Shown here: positions 24,722 to 33,083 of the stretch, one piece after another
How positions within the stretch are numbered: position 1 is the stretch's first letter
How the letters are laid out: every line of letters starts with the position of its first letter
Assembly (NCBI RefSeq): GCF_040536835.1
Contig: NZ_CP159578.1
Coordinates: 124,001 to 188,000, forward strand
Direction of reading: 5' to 3'
DNA length: 64,000 nt
Origin: Salinicola endophyticus
Lineage (GTDB): Bacteria > Pseudomonadota > Gammaproteobacteria > Pseudomonadales > Halomonadaceae
Made by a program: the position numbers and the translations under genes
Notes under the pieces: generated by a model
Database searches by the model: none
What the model was told of the DNA's origin: nothing
What the model saw: only the letters and a program-made list of their open reading frames with translations

Positions 24722-26197
24722 TCAGGCGGCGGGCCGCGAGGGGCGCGGTGACAGCCGCACTTCGCGCCGCAGCAGGCGCCCGGCGCGGGTAGCGCAAGCC
24801 TGGCCGTGGCGATAGCCGATCGCACCGTTGACCACCACCAGCTCGATGCCGCGGGCCTTGGCGATCGGTGCGCTGTAGGTGGCGGTGTCCTCGAGGGTGT
24901 CGAGGTCGAGCAGCACCAGGTCGGCAAAGGCGCCGGGGCGAATCTCGCCACGGTCTGTGAGGCCGAAGTTGGCGGCGGAAAGCCCGGTCATCTTGTGCAC
25001 CGCCGCGGCCAGCGGCAGCAGTTGCAGATCGCGGCTGTAGTGCGCCAGCACCCGCGGGAAGGCGCCCCACAGGCGCGGGTGCGGATGCGGATCGTTGGGC
25101 AGGCCGTCGGAGCCCACCATCGATAGCGGATGCGCGAGTACCTGGCGCATGTCCGCCTCGCTCATGTTGTGGTAGACCGCACCGGCCGGCTGCAGCTGCC
25201 GCGCGGCGTCCTCCAGCGACAGCTGCCACTGTGCGGCGATCGTCTTCAGCGGCTGACGCGCCATCTCGGGGTGCGGGTCGGACCAGGTGATGAAGATCTC
25301 GATCTCGTCGGTGACCTGGCCCAGGTCCAGCGTCGAGGAGCCGGCGGTGTAGGGGTAGCAGTCGCAGTGCACGCCGTGGCGGCGCGCGGCATCGTCGAGC
25401 CTGGCCAGCGCCAGGGGCGAATTGCCCCAGTTGCCGGCACCGGCGCACTTGAGATGCGAGATCACCAGCGGCGCCTGGCCGTGGGCGGCGGTGGCGAAGG
25501 CTTCCTCCATCGCCGCGGGTAGCCCCGCGAACTCGTCACGCAGATGCGTGGTATAGACGCCGCCGGCGTTGCCCACCGCCTCGACCAGCGCGTTCATCTC
25601 GGCGCTGGGGGCGTGGAAGGCGTTGCGGTAGGCGAGCCCCGAGGAGAGCCCCAGGGCGCCCTCGGCCAGAGCATGCTCGAGCTGGGCGCGCATGGCCGCG
25701 ATCTCGGCCGGGCTGGCGGGGCGGTCGAAGCGGTCCATCACCTGGCTGCGCAGGCTGGTGTGGCCGATCAGCGCGGCGACGTTGACGCTGGGACGCGCCG
25801 CGGCCACCGCCTCGGCGTAGGCGGCGAAGGTGGGGTAGCGGAAATCCTCGGCGCGCCCGAGCAGGTTCATCGGGTCCGGCACCTCGCCATCGAGGCTGAC
25901 CGGGCTGGCGCTGATGCCGCAGTTGCCGACCACCACCGTGGTCACCCCCTGGGAGAGCTTGGGCAGCATCTCCGGGGTGCGGATGACGTTGGTGTCGTCG
26001 TGGGTGTGAACGTCGATGAAGCCGGGGGTCAGGGTCAGCCCCGCGGCCTCGATCTCCTCGCGGCCATGGGCGTCGGCCAGATCGCCCACGGCGGCGATGC
26101 GCGCGCCGTCGATGGCGACATCGGCGACGAAGGCATCGCGGCCGCTGCCATCGATGACGCTGGCGCGGCGGATCAGCAGGTCGTGCAGGTGGGACAT
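24722..26197 (-). CDS. N-acyl-D-amino-acid deacylase (D-aminoacylase, amidohydrolase family)
   Basis: A 491-residue zinc hydrolase that removes the acyl group from N-acyl-D-amino acids. PGFIDVHTHDD (H64, H66) and VVVGNCGIS (C93) are the D-aminoacylase metal-site motifs, followed by ISHLKCAG, and GSDGLPNDPHPHPRLWGAFPR near residue 360. The start at 26197 (MSHLHDLLIRRASV) follows AGGAG; a frame from 26257 runs into the regulator gene. It lies 16 bases after the RpiR stop, so the two are cotranscribed. A hydantoinase-like role is unlikely given these motifs. Confidence 0.92.
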   Translation of the reverse strand: MSHLHDLLIRRASVIDGSGRDAFVADVAIDGARIAAVGDLADAHGREEIEAAGLTLTPGFIDVHTHDDTNVIRTPEMLPKLSQGVTTVVVGNCGISASPVSLDGEVPDPMNLLGRAEDFRYPTFAAYAEAVAAARPSVNVAALIGHTSLRSQVMDRFDRPASPAEIAAMRAQLEHALAEGALGLSSGLAYRNAFHAPSAEMNALVEAVGNAGGVYTTHLRDEFAGLPAAMEEAFATAAHGQAPLVISHLKCAGAGNWGNSPLALARLDDAARRHGVHCDCYPYTAGSSTLDLGQVTDEIEIFITWSDPHPEMARQPLKTIAAQWQLSLEDAARQLQPAGAVYHNMSEADMRQVLAHPLSMVGSDGLPNDPHPHPRLWGAFPRVLAHYSRDLQLLPLAAAVHKMTGLSAANFGLTDRGEIRPGAFADLVLLDLDTLEDTATYSAPIAKARGIELVVVNGAIGYRHGQACATRAGRLLRREVRLSPRPSRPAA

Positions 26198-26213
26198 GGG
26201 CGCTCCTGGCGTC

Positions 26214-27077
26214 TCAGTCGCCGAGCGGCTGGCGATCGTCGCCGCCGCGATGGGCATCGAGGGTGATCTTGAGCCGCCGCAGCTTGTCGCGGGTCCGCGC
26301 CCGGTGGCGCAGTGCCAGGCCCAGCGCCAGCATGTCGACGGCGGCCATCATGGCGTAGCGTGATGACGACGGAAAATAGATGAAGTCGGTCTCCCGTGAG
26401 GCCAGCGGCAGCGCCAGGTCGGCGATGCCGGCCAGCGGCGAGCCGACCGCGGTGATCGCGACCACCCGCGCGCCGTACTCGTGGGCCAGCTCGGCGGCAT
26501 CGTTGATCTCGGGGGTGTAGCCGCTGGCCGAGAGCGCCACCACCACGTCTTCCGGCTCCAGGGTGGCGGCGACCATGCGTGGCAGCAGCGCCTGCGGATA
26601 GGCGCTGATCGCATAGCCCAGCCGCACCAGCCGGAACTGCAGCTCCTGGGCCATCACCGTGGAGCCACCGCCGGCGCCGAAGACCAGGATCTGGCGCGCG
26701 CTATCCAGCATCGCCACCGCACCCTCGACGTCGGCCTGCTCCATCAGCGTGCGGTTGAGCGCCAGGGTCTGAGTGGCGCTGTCGTAGATCACGCCGAGGC
26801 CATCCTCCTCGTTCGCTTCCTGGATGAAGCGGCGTCCTGCGGCCAGGGCGCGGGTCAGGCGGGTCTTGAGGTCGCGTACGTTGCGGCACTCCACGGCCCG
26901 GGCGAAGCGTGTCACCGTGGCGTCGCTGACCCCGGCGCGGGCGGCGATCTCGCCGATGCTCGCCTCGGCGACGAAATCGATATCGTCGAAGATCAGCCCG
27001 GCGACCTTGCGCTCGGCAGCGCGCAGGCTGGGGAGACGGGCGGTGATCAACGACAGGATGTCGATCTGCTGGCTCAC
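26214..27077 (-). CDS. RpiR/MurR family transcriptional regulator
   Basis: A 287-residue regulator. The helix-turn-helix lies in the first 80 residues (IGEIAARAGVSDATVTRFARAVECRN) and the SIS domain follows (ILVFGAGGGSTVMAQELQFRLVRLG and VVALSASGYTPEINDAAELA). It heads the D-aminoacylase, RidA and symporter run and probably controls it. A pair of GTTATTTTCT repeats just upstream is a likely binding region. The effector is unknown. Confidence 0.88.
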   Translation of the reverse strand: MSQQIDILSLITARLPSLRAAERKVAGLIFDDIDFVAEASIGEIAARAGVSDATVTRFARAVECRNVRDLKTRLTRALAAGRRFIQEANEEDGLGVIYDSATQTLALNRTLMEQADVEGAVAMLDSARQILVFGAGGGSTVMAQELQFRLVRLGYAISAYPQALLPRMVAATLEPEDVVVALSASGYTPEINDAAELAHEYGARVVAITAVGSPLAGIADLALPLASRETDFIYFPSSSRYAMMAAVDMLALGLALRHRARTRDKLRRLKITLDAHRGGDDRQPLGD

Positions 27078-27125
27078 TGAGGTCTCCTCTGGCGACAGCC
27101 GGTGGCGGGCGGGAAAAACATGCTT

Positions 27126-27169
27126 GTTATTTTCTATCCTAGTTTCTGAAACTGTGAAAGTTATTTTCT
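27126..27169. promoter_or_regulatory. Paired GTTATTTTCT repeats around a TTTCTGAAA centre upstream of the RpiR gene
   Basis: GTTATTTTCT occurs at 27126-27135 and 27160-27169 with TTTCTGAAA between them, 49-92 bases before the RpiR start. It stands out as AT-rich in a GC-rich region and is a likely operator/promoter, probably autoregulatory. Confidence 0.5.
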
Positions 27170-27227
27170 TGCGGCCTTGGTCGACGTGCAGCGCCGGCCC
27201 CTTTCCGCCGGGGCGACGCGCTCGCGG

Positions 27228-27992
27228 TCACAGTGACGAGGTCTTGAGAAACGCCTGCAGTCGCGGTGACTCGGGGGTCGAGAACAGCGTCGCGGGCGGG
27301 CCCTGCTCGGCGATGCGGCCGCCATCCATGAACACCACCTTGTCGGAGACATCGCGGGCGAAGCGCATCTCATGGGTGACCAGCACCATGGTCATGCCCT
27401 CCTGGGCGAGACTGCGAATGGTCTCGAGCACCTCGCCGACCCGCTCCGGGTCGAGCGCCGAGGTCGCTTCGTCGAACAGCATCACGCGCGGATTCATGGC
27501 GATGGCGCGGGCGATCGCGACCCGCTGCTGCTGACCGCCGGAGAGCTGGGCGGGGCGGTGATCGCGGCGCTCCAGCATGCCCACCCGCTCCAGCCAGTGG
27601 TCGGCCAGCTCCACCGCCTGACGCCGGGACATGCCGCGCACCCGGGTGAGGCCGAGGGTGACGTTGTCCAGCGCGCTCATGTGCGGAAACAGGTTGAACG
27701 CCTGGAACACCATGCCGGTCATCGCCCGCTGGCCGGCGATCTCGCGCTCGCTGGCGCGCACGCGCTGGCCGTTGCGCTGGCGATAGCCGATGCTCTCGCC
27801 GCCGATCCGCACCTCGCCCTGGTGAAACTCCTCGAGCAGGTTGAGGCAGCGCAGCAGAGTCGTCTTGCCCGAGCCGCTGGCGCCGATGATGGAGACCACG
27901 TCGCCCTCGTTCACCACGAGGTCGATGCCTTTGAGCACTTCGAGTTCACCGAAGCGCTTGTGCAGCGCGCGCACTTCCACGATGGGAGTCAT
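27228..27992 (-). CDS. Polar amino-acid ABC transporter ATPase (GlnQ family)
   Basis: A 254-residue ATPase with Walker [11 protein letters not shown]-loop [11 protein letters not shown], signature [15 protein letters not shown] and Walker [15 protein letters not shown]. The start at 27992 ([15 protein letters not shown]) overlaps the preceding permease stop and has AGGAGA upstream. It is the last gene of a four-gene importer operon upstream of the D-aminoacylase genes. Confidence 0.93.
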   Translation of the reverse strand: MTPIVEVRALHKRFGELEVLKGIDLVVNEGDVVSIIGASGSGKTTLLRCLNLLEEFHQGEVRIGGESIGYRQRNGQRVRASEREIAGQRAMTGMVFQAFNLFPHMSALDNVTLGLTRVRGMSRRQAVELADHWLERVGMLERRDHRPAQLSGGQQQRVAIARAIAMNPRVMLFDEATSALDPERVGEVLETIRSLAQEGMTMVLVTHEMRFARDVSDKVVFMDGGRIAEQGPPATLFSTPESPRLQAFLKTSSL

Positions 27993-28663
27993 GTCGTTCT
28001 CCTGGCGGGGCGGTCGAGGCGCCGGCCGACGTAGCGTCCGACCTGCTCGATGGCGAAATCGATCAGGAAGTAGATCAACCCCGCGAGCAGGTAGAACTGC
28101 ATGTTGAGAAAATTGTTGCTGATGATCTGCTGGGTGGTGAGCAGCAGTTCGGCGACGCCGATCACGGAGAGCAGCGTGGACGCCTTGACCATCTCCACCG
28201 CGGCGGTGATCCAGGTTGGCAGCGCGTAGCGCAGCGCCTGGGGGAACAGGATGTGGCGGAAGATGCCAGCGAAGGTGAGACCGATGGCGCGGCCGGCTTC
28301 GATCTGCCCACGCGGCAGCGCCTGCAGAGCACCGCGCAGGATCTCGCCGACATGCGAGGCGCAGAACAGCGTCAGTGCCAGCACCCCGGCCTGGAAGGCG
28401 CCCAAGTCGAGGCCCACGGCGGAGGAGATATAGAAAGTGGCGAGCACCAGGACCAGCACCGGCGTGCCGCGGATGATGTCGATGTAGACGCGCGCCGGCC
28501 AGCGCAGCGGCTTGATGCCGTAGGTCACGGCGACCCCGATCGCGATGCCCAGCAGCGTGCCCGCGACGATGGCCGACAGCGAGACGCCGATAGTGATCGC
28601 GGTGCCCTGCAGCAGCGCATCCCGATGGCTGATCACCTGGTTGAGGAAGTAGTCCCACTGCAT
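27989..28663 (-). CDS. Polar amino-acid ABC transporter permease
   Basis: A 224-residue inner-membrane permease. [20 protein letters not shown] and the EAA-type loop ([20 protein letters not shown]) identify the HisM/GlnP family. It starts one base after the other permease stops and overlaps the ATPase gene by four bases. Confidence 0.92.
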   Translation of the reverse strand: MQWDYFLNQVISHRDALLQGTAITIGVSLSAIVAGTLLGIAIGVAVTYGIKPLRWPARVYIDIIRGTPVLVLVLATFYISSAVGLDLGAFQAGVLALTLFCASHVGEILRGALQALPRGQIEAGRAIGLTFAGIFRHILFPQALRYALPTWITAAVEMVKASTLLSVIGVAELLLTTQQIISNNFLNMQFYLLAGLIYFLIDFAIEQVGRYVGRRLDRPARRTT

Positions 28664-28664
28664 C

Positions 28665-29330
28665 TCAGTTCGCCTCCAGGACCAGGCGCTTCTCGAGCGC
28701 TCGCAGAATCAGCGTGATGGCGTAGCAGCAGACGATGTAGAGCAGCGAGGCGACCAGCCACACCTCGATCACGCGGAAGGTCTCGGAGTTGATCTTGCGC
28801 GCATAGTAGGTCAGCTCCGGCACCGCGATGGTGGCGGCCAGCGAGGTGTCCTTGAACAGCGAGACGAAGTTGTTGCCGAACGCCGGCAGTGCGTTGCGGA
28901 ACATGATCGGCAGCACGATATCGCGCTGGATGCGCGACCGGGTCAGGCCGATCGCCTGGCCCGCCTCGATCAGACCCGGTGGCACGCTCAGCAGCCCGGC
29001 GCGGAAGACCTCGGCCATGTAGGCGCTGGTGTAGAGCGACAGCGCGACGATGAAGCTGCTGATCTTGTCCAGCGACAGGCCCAGCTGGGGCATACCGAAG
29101 AACAGGAACAGCACGATGACCAGGATCGGCAGATTGCGCAGGACCGAAATCCAGGCGAAGGCGAGGCTTGCCAGCCAGCGGCTCGGTGCCCGGGTGGCGA
29201 AGGCGACGACCAGCCCCAGCAGCGAGCCGATCGCGATGGAGACCAGCGCCAGCAGCAGGCCCAGCCCGATACCGCTCAGCAGCAGCGGCCACTGCGCCAG
29301 GATCGGGGCGAAGTTGAAGTGATAGCTCAT
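28665..29330 (-). CDS. Polar amino-acid ABC transporter permease
   Basis: A 221-residue inner-membrane permease. FAWISVLRNLPILVIVLFLF and LIEAGQAIGLTRSRIQRDIV are the family motifs. It pairs with the permease gene immediately downstream. The binding-protein gene is 71 bases upstream in the same direction. Confidence 0.92.
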   Translation of the reverse strand: MSYHFNFAPILAQWPLLLSGIGLGLLLALVSIAIGSLLGLVVAFATRAPSRWLASLAFAWISVLRNLPILVIVLFLFFGMPQLGLSLDKISSFIVALSLYTSAYMAEVFRAGLLSVPPGLIEAGQAIGLTRSRIQRDIVLPIMFRNALPAFGNNFVSLFKDTSLAATIAVPELTYYARKINSETFRVIEVWLVASLLYIVCCYAITLILRALEKRLVLEAN

Positions 29331-29401
29331 GACAGTTCATTCACCGGCGGCGATTCGAGGACAGACCCCCGCGCCAGACGCTGGCGCGGGGGTCCCGGAG
29401 T

Positions 29402-30238
29402 TCAGCGCATCTCGCTGGGGAAACCGGTCTCGGGCGCCGGCGGGCGCTCGCCGAACCACTGCTCGAAAGCCGCAGCGTAGCGTTCGAACTCGACCCCGTT
29501 CATCGCTTGCTCGAGGGTGGTGTTGACGAACTGCAGCCAGCGCGCGTCGTCCGGCGAGACCGCGCAGGCGTAGGACTGCGGATTCCAGGCGTAGCCGGCG
29601 TCGGTATAGCGGCCGCTGTTGTTCTTCATGTACCACTTCAGCGTGGAGAGGTCGGTGGCCACGGCGTCGGCGCGGTGCGAGTTGAGCGCCTGATAGATCA
29701 GGTTCTGGCTCTCGTACTGGTCCACCTTCGCCTCGGGGAGGGCCTGATGCACCATCTGCTCGGCGTAGACGTTCTGCAGCACCGCCACCGTGATGTCGCT
29801 GCCGGCCGCCTTGAGCGCGGCGAAGTCGGCATAGTCGCCGCCGTCGAGCATCAACAGGCCGACGCCTTCGCGGTAGTAGGGCACGGTGAACGCGACCTGC
29901 TGGGCACGCGCCGCGGTCACGGTCATCGCCTGGCAGGAGATATCGACCTTGTTGGTCAGCAGGTTGGGGATGCGCGCATCGGAAGATTGATTGACGAAGC
30001 GCACCTTGCTGGGATCGTTGAACAGCCCCTGGGCCAGGATATGGCCGATATCGGCATCGAAGCCGACGGTCTGGCCATTCTGGGTGAAGTGCCAGGGCGG
30101 ATTGGCGCTGCCGGTGCCGACGATCAGCTCACCGCGCGCGAGTACGTCCTGCAGGGTGTCGGCGTGCACGTCGGCGACGCTCATCGAGGAGAGGGCGAAT
30201 ACCGAGATGGCGCCCAGCATCTTGTGGATCGTTGTCAT
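29402..30238 (-). CDS. Amino-acid ABC transporter periplasmic binding protein (SBP family 3)
   Basis: A 278-residue exported binding protein with an N-terminal signal segment ending VHADTLQ. ARGELIVGTGSANPPWHFTQ and VGFDADIGHILAQGLF are family-3 hallmarks. The ATG at 30238 is preferred; an in-frame GTG four codons upstream is an alternative start without a better ribosome site. It is the first gene of the importer operon and is divergent from an IclR regulator. The linked D-aminoacylase and D-amino-acid enzymes suggest a D-amino acid or N-acyl derivative as ligand. Confidence 0.9.
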   Translation of the reverse strand: MTTIHKMLGAISVFALSSMSVADVHADTLQDVLARGELIVGTGSANPPWHFTQNGQTVGFDADIGHILAQGLFNDPSKVRFVNQSSDARIPNLLTNKVDISCQAMTVTAARAQQVAFTVPYYREGVGLLMLDGGDYADFAALKAAGSDITVAVLQNVYAEQMVHQALPEAKVDQYESQNLIYQALNSHRADAVATDLSTLKWYMKNNSGRYTDAGYAWNPQSYACAVSPDDARWLQFVNTTLEQAMNGVEFERYAAAFEQWFGERPPAPETGFPSEMR

Positions 30239-30257
30239 GGGTAGGCTCACCTGTTGT

Positions 30258-30318
30258 TGCTGTTGTTTGCGGCTGATGTTGTTTGCGGCTGCTGTGTGCG
30301 GCTGCTGTGTGCGGCTGC
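30258..30318. repeat. Short imperfect tandem repeat (TGCGGCTGCTGTG-like)
   Basis: Units such as TTTGCGGCTGATG, TTTGCGGCTGCTG and two TGTGCGGCTGCTG-like copies follow each other in the divergent region between the binding protein and the IclR gene. They lie in the binding-protein 5' leader and may vary in number between strains. Confidence 0.7.
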
Positions 30319-30335
30319 GATCCGGCGTCCCTGTT

Positions 30336-30386
30336 TGTCTGAAATGATCGGCTGTCTGAAACGATCAATCGTCCGATATTTCGGAC
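30336..30386. promoter_or_regulatory. Operator cluster in the IclR/ABC divergent promoter
   Basis: TGTCTGAAATGATC (30336-30349) and TGTCTGAAACGATC (30353-30366) are direct repeats 17 bases apart. They are followed by the inverted pair GTCCGA-TATT-TCGGAC (30371-30386). IclR proteins bind such short palindromes in divergent promoters, and this cluster is the best candidate for the adjacent regulator. Confidence 0.55.
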
Positions 30387-30510
30387 TGTTGTCTGGTTTA
30401 CCGGATAAATCTATACTGCGCGCATTCCAGTCCGCCGCGCAAGAGGGGCTTATCCTGACGATCAGCGTCTGGGTATCCTGGCCTTTCATGCCGGCCAACG
30501 AAGAGGTGAT

Positions 30511-31269
30511 ATGCGTCAATCCACGACATCGACGTCCCGGGCGCGCGGCATCGACCGCGTCATCTCGCTGTGCGAGCAGCTGCATCTGCATCGCGAACCG
30601 ATGACGCCCAAGGAGCTGATGGCGGCCACCGGCGCGCCGCGCTCCAGCGTCTACGAGCTGATCAATCTGCTCAGCGAGGCCGGCTGGCTGGAGACCGGCA
30701 GCGACGGGCGTATCTTCTTCGGCCGGGCGATGCACTACTTCGGTCTCGACTACGCCGACCACAACGATCTGCTGCGCCGGGCGCGGCCGGTGATGCGCCA
30801 GCTCTCGGCGCGCTTCGACGAGACCGCGCAGCTGTGCATGCTCGACGGCGACAAGTACACCGTCATGCTCAACGAGAACGGGGCGCGGCCGTTTCGGATC
30901 AGTTCCGAGGTCGGGGTCAAGGTGCCGATCCCGTGGACCGCATCGGGACGCGTGCTGCTCGGCGGCATGTCGCGGGAGGTGATCCTGGGGCTGGTGCCAG
31001 AGGCCGATTTCGTGCTGCCCAGCGGTGAACAGATCGATATCGATGCCTTCCTCGCCGAGATCGAACACACGCGCCAGCGCGGCTATGCGCTCACCGAAGG
31101 GCTGGTGGACAGCTTCGCCTGCTGCATGGCGGTACCGATTCACGAGGGCGATACCATCGCCCGGGCGACGCTCTGCTTCACCGTGGGGCGCAATGCCGAT
31201 CAGGCACGCCGTGAGACCCTCGTCGAGGCCCTGCGCGAGGCCGCCGCGACGCTGTCCCACGGCGACTGA
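30511..31269 (+). CDS. IclR family transcriptional regulator
   Basis: A 252-residue regulator. The N-terminal winged helix (residues about 10-80; PMTPKELMAATGAPRSSVYELINLL) is followed by the IclR ligand domain with VPIPWTASGRVLLGGMSREV and CCMAVPIHEGDTIARATLCF. It is divergent from the amino-acid ABC operon and lies 94 bases upstream of the PLP-enzyme gene in the same direction, so it probably controls one or both. Confidence 0.92.
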   Translation: MRQSTTSTSRARGIDRVISLCEQLHLHREPMTPKELMAATGAPRSSVYELINLLSEAGWLETGSDGRIFFGRAMHYFGLDYADHNDLLRRARPVMRQLSARFDETAQLCMLDGDKYTVMLNENGARPFRISSEVGVKVPIPWTASGRVLLGGMSREVILGLVPEADFVLPSGEQIDIDAFLAEIEHTRQRGYALTEGLVDSFACCMAVPIHEGDTIARATLCFTVGRNADQARRETLVEALREAAATLSHGD

Positions 31270-31363
31270 ACCGGGGGGCCGGCGTGCGCCGGCGCCGCTG
31301 GTTCTCTTCCCGTGTTGTCATCTTTTTCTCTGGCATCTTTCGCTCTGCCTCCGGAGGCCCGTC

Positions 31364-32602
31364 ATGCACCACTCGCCCAGTCCTGTTTCCGTGACCAGCA
31401 GTGTCCCCGTGATCGAGAAGGGCACGCCCTACGGCGCGTCGACGCCGGCCAAGCTGCTGCGCGACGTACCGCTGCCGGCGGCAGCCGTGCTGGCGCCGGC
31501 GCTGGCCCACAACATCGCCTGGATGCAGCGCTTCGCCGCCGACCACGGCGCCGAGCTGGCGCCCCACGGCAAGACCACCATGGCGCCTGAGCTGTTCAAG
31601 CGTCAGCTGGCGGCGGGGGCCTGGGGGATCACCCTGGCCACCGCGGTGCAGACGGCGGCGGCACACGCCCACGGCATCGAGCGCGTGCTGATGGTCAATC
31701 AGCTGATCGGTGAGCCCAATATGGCGCTGGTGGCGGATGCCATCGCCGCGGGGCTGGATTACTACTGCGTGGTGGACGGGGTCGACAACGTGCGTGCGCT
31801 GGGTGCCTTCTTCGCCGCCCGTGGGCTGCGTCTGCAGGTGCTGGTGGAGCTGGGCGTGGCCGGCGGGCGCTGCGGCTGTCGCGACGCTGACCAGGTCGCG
31901 GCGGTGGTGGCGGCGATCGCGGCCGAGCCGGCGCTGGCGCTGGTGGGGGTCGAGGGCTACGAGGGGCTGATCCACGGTGTCGACGAGGTCGCGGCGGTAC
32001 GTGCCTACGCCGCGCGACTGGTGGAGACGGTACGCAGCCTGCGCGAGAGTGGTGCGCTGGCACGGGAGGCACCGATCGTCACCGCCTCGGGCTCCAAGTG
32101 GTTCGACCTGATCGCCGAGGGTTTCGACCGCGCCGAGCTGCGCCAGCACTACACCCCGGTGCTGCGCCCCGGCTGCTACGTGGTCCACGACCACAAGCTC
32201 TATGCCGGCGCCATGGCCGAGATCAAGTCGCGCCATCCGGGGCTGGCGGGCGAACTGCAGCCGGCACTGGAGGTGTTCGCCCAGGTGCAGTCGCTGCCCG
32301 AGCCGGGGCGTGCGATCGTCGCCCTGGGCAAGCGCGACATCGGTCACGAGCCGGATCTGCCCATCGCCCTGCGCCGCTATCCGCAGGGCCAAGCGACGCC
32401 GTGCGAGATCGAGGGGTGGCGCAGCGTGCACATCATGGATCAGCACCTGTTCCTCGAGCTGCCCGCCGGGGCCGAGATCGCGGTGGGCGACGTGATCGCC
32501 TTCGGCACCTCGCACCCCTGTCTGACCTTCGACAAGTGGCGCCGCCTGCTGCTGGTGGATGCCGACCTGAACGTCGAGGGGGCTCTGGAAACCTGCTTCT
32601 GA
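31364..32602 (+). CDS. D-threonine aldolase / D-serine dehydratase-like PLP enzyme (DSD1 family)
   Basis: A 412-residue fold-type III PLP enzyme with an alanine-racemase-like N-terminal barrel. The PLP lysine is K70 in LAPHGKTTMAPELF. A zinc site typical of DSD1 enzymes is seen as FGTSHPCLTFDKW (H384, C386). The start at 31364 follows GGAGG by seven bases; longer frames run back into the IclR gene. It should act on D-threonine, D-serine, D-allothreonine or a related 3-hydroxy D-amino acid. It fits with the D-aminoacylase and transporter genes across the divergent promoter. The exact reaction (aldol cleavage or dehydration) cannot be decided by eye. Confidence 0.88.
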   Translation: MHHSPSPVSVTSSVPVIEKGTPYGASTPAKLLRDVPLPAAAVLAPALAHNIAWMQRFAADHGAELAPHGKTTMAPELFKRQLAAGAWGITLATAVQTAAAHAHGIERVLMVNQLIGEPNMALVADAIAAGLDYYCVVDGVDNVRALGAFFAARGLRLQVLVELGVAGGRCGCRDADQVAAVVAAIAAEPALALVGVEGYEGLIHGVDEVAAVRAYAARLVETVRSLRESGALAREAPIVTASGSKWFDLIAEGFDRAELRQHYTPVLRPGCYVVHDHKLYAGAMAEIKSRHPGLAGELQPALEVFAQVQSLPEPGRAIVALGKRDIGHEPDLPIALRRYPQGQATPCEIEGWRSVHIMDQHLFLELPAGAEIAVGDVIAFGTSHPCLTFDKWRRLLLVDADLNVEGALETCF

Positions 32603-32674
32603 TGCCACGCCGACATGCTGCATCACAAAATTGGAAATCCTTTCCATAAATATTGACGCCAGCATCCCGCTCGC

Positions 32675-32843
32675 TTAACTTGGCACACGGCGAGCGATGC
32701 CGGTGCCCCCTGCCCGACGTCGACGCCTCTCTACTTGGGGCCATCGCCCGCTGCGGTGGTGGCCCACCCGAGCGCTCTTCCGTCGGGTAAGAGACCTTAT
32801 TCACAGACGGAAGCTTGGCGAGCCATCGGCTCGCCATTTTTTT
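32675..32843 (+). ncRNA. Candidate small RNA or structured leader with intrinsic terminator
   Basis: A stretch with no ORF but three successive hairpins: GGGCCA/TGGCCC (32738-32743 with 32760-32765), CTTCCGTC/GACGGAAG (32777-32784 with 32806-32813), and a terminator stem. A possible promoter with TTGACG at 32653-32658 and TTAACT at 32675-32680 (16-base spacer) would start a transcript near 32687. I do not recognise the family. It could instead be the trailing part of the upstream transcript. Confidence 0.4.
32817..32843 (+). terminator. Strong intrinsic terminator
   Basis: GGCGAGCC pairs perfectly with GGCTCGCC across an ATC loop and is followed by A and seven T. This is the most textbook rho-independent terminator in the window. 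Confidence 0.9.
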
Positions 32844-32889
32844 GCCCCAGCCGCACGGCCGGCTCGCCGCGCCGTTCACGCTCGGCTTT

Positions 32890-32932
32890 GTACGAAAACT
32901 GTTCACGCTTGCCGCCTTTTCGTACACACCCT
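32890..32932. repeat. Collapsed palindromic repeat element (GTACGAAAA class)
   Basis: GTACGAAAA and TTTTCGTAC face each other 18 bases apart, the right one continuing ACACCCT as in the other element ends. It looks like a copy that has lost its interior. Confidence 0.55.
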
Positions 32933-33083
32933 GGTTTCTGCCGCACCTTCTACAACTTTGGTGGTCTATATCTCCCGTTTTCGCCCGCCCTGCCACTGGG
33001 CGCGTGGGTAGTGGCGATCTGCCTGCCGGGCAGCAGGTGCTTGCCGGCAGGAGAGTTCATGGCAGTCAGATAAGGAGGCGTAC

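Larger units (their letters stand above)
32603..33083. other. 481-base intergenic region with candidate RNA gene and repeat remnant
   Basis: Besides the candidate structured RNA (32675-32843) and the repeat remnant (32890-32932), the final 150 bases hold the likely promoter and the strong AAGGAGG ribosome site of the DUF481 gene. No protein-coding frame in the gap is convincing. Confidence 0.6.
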
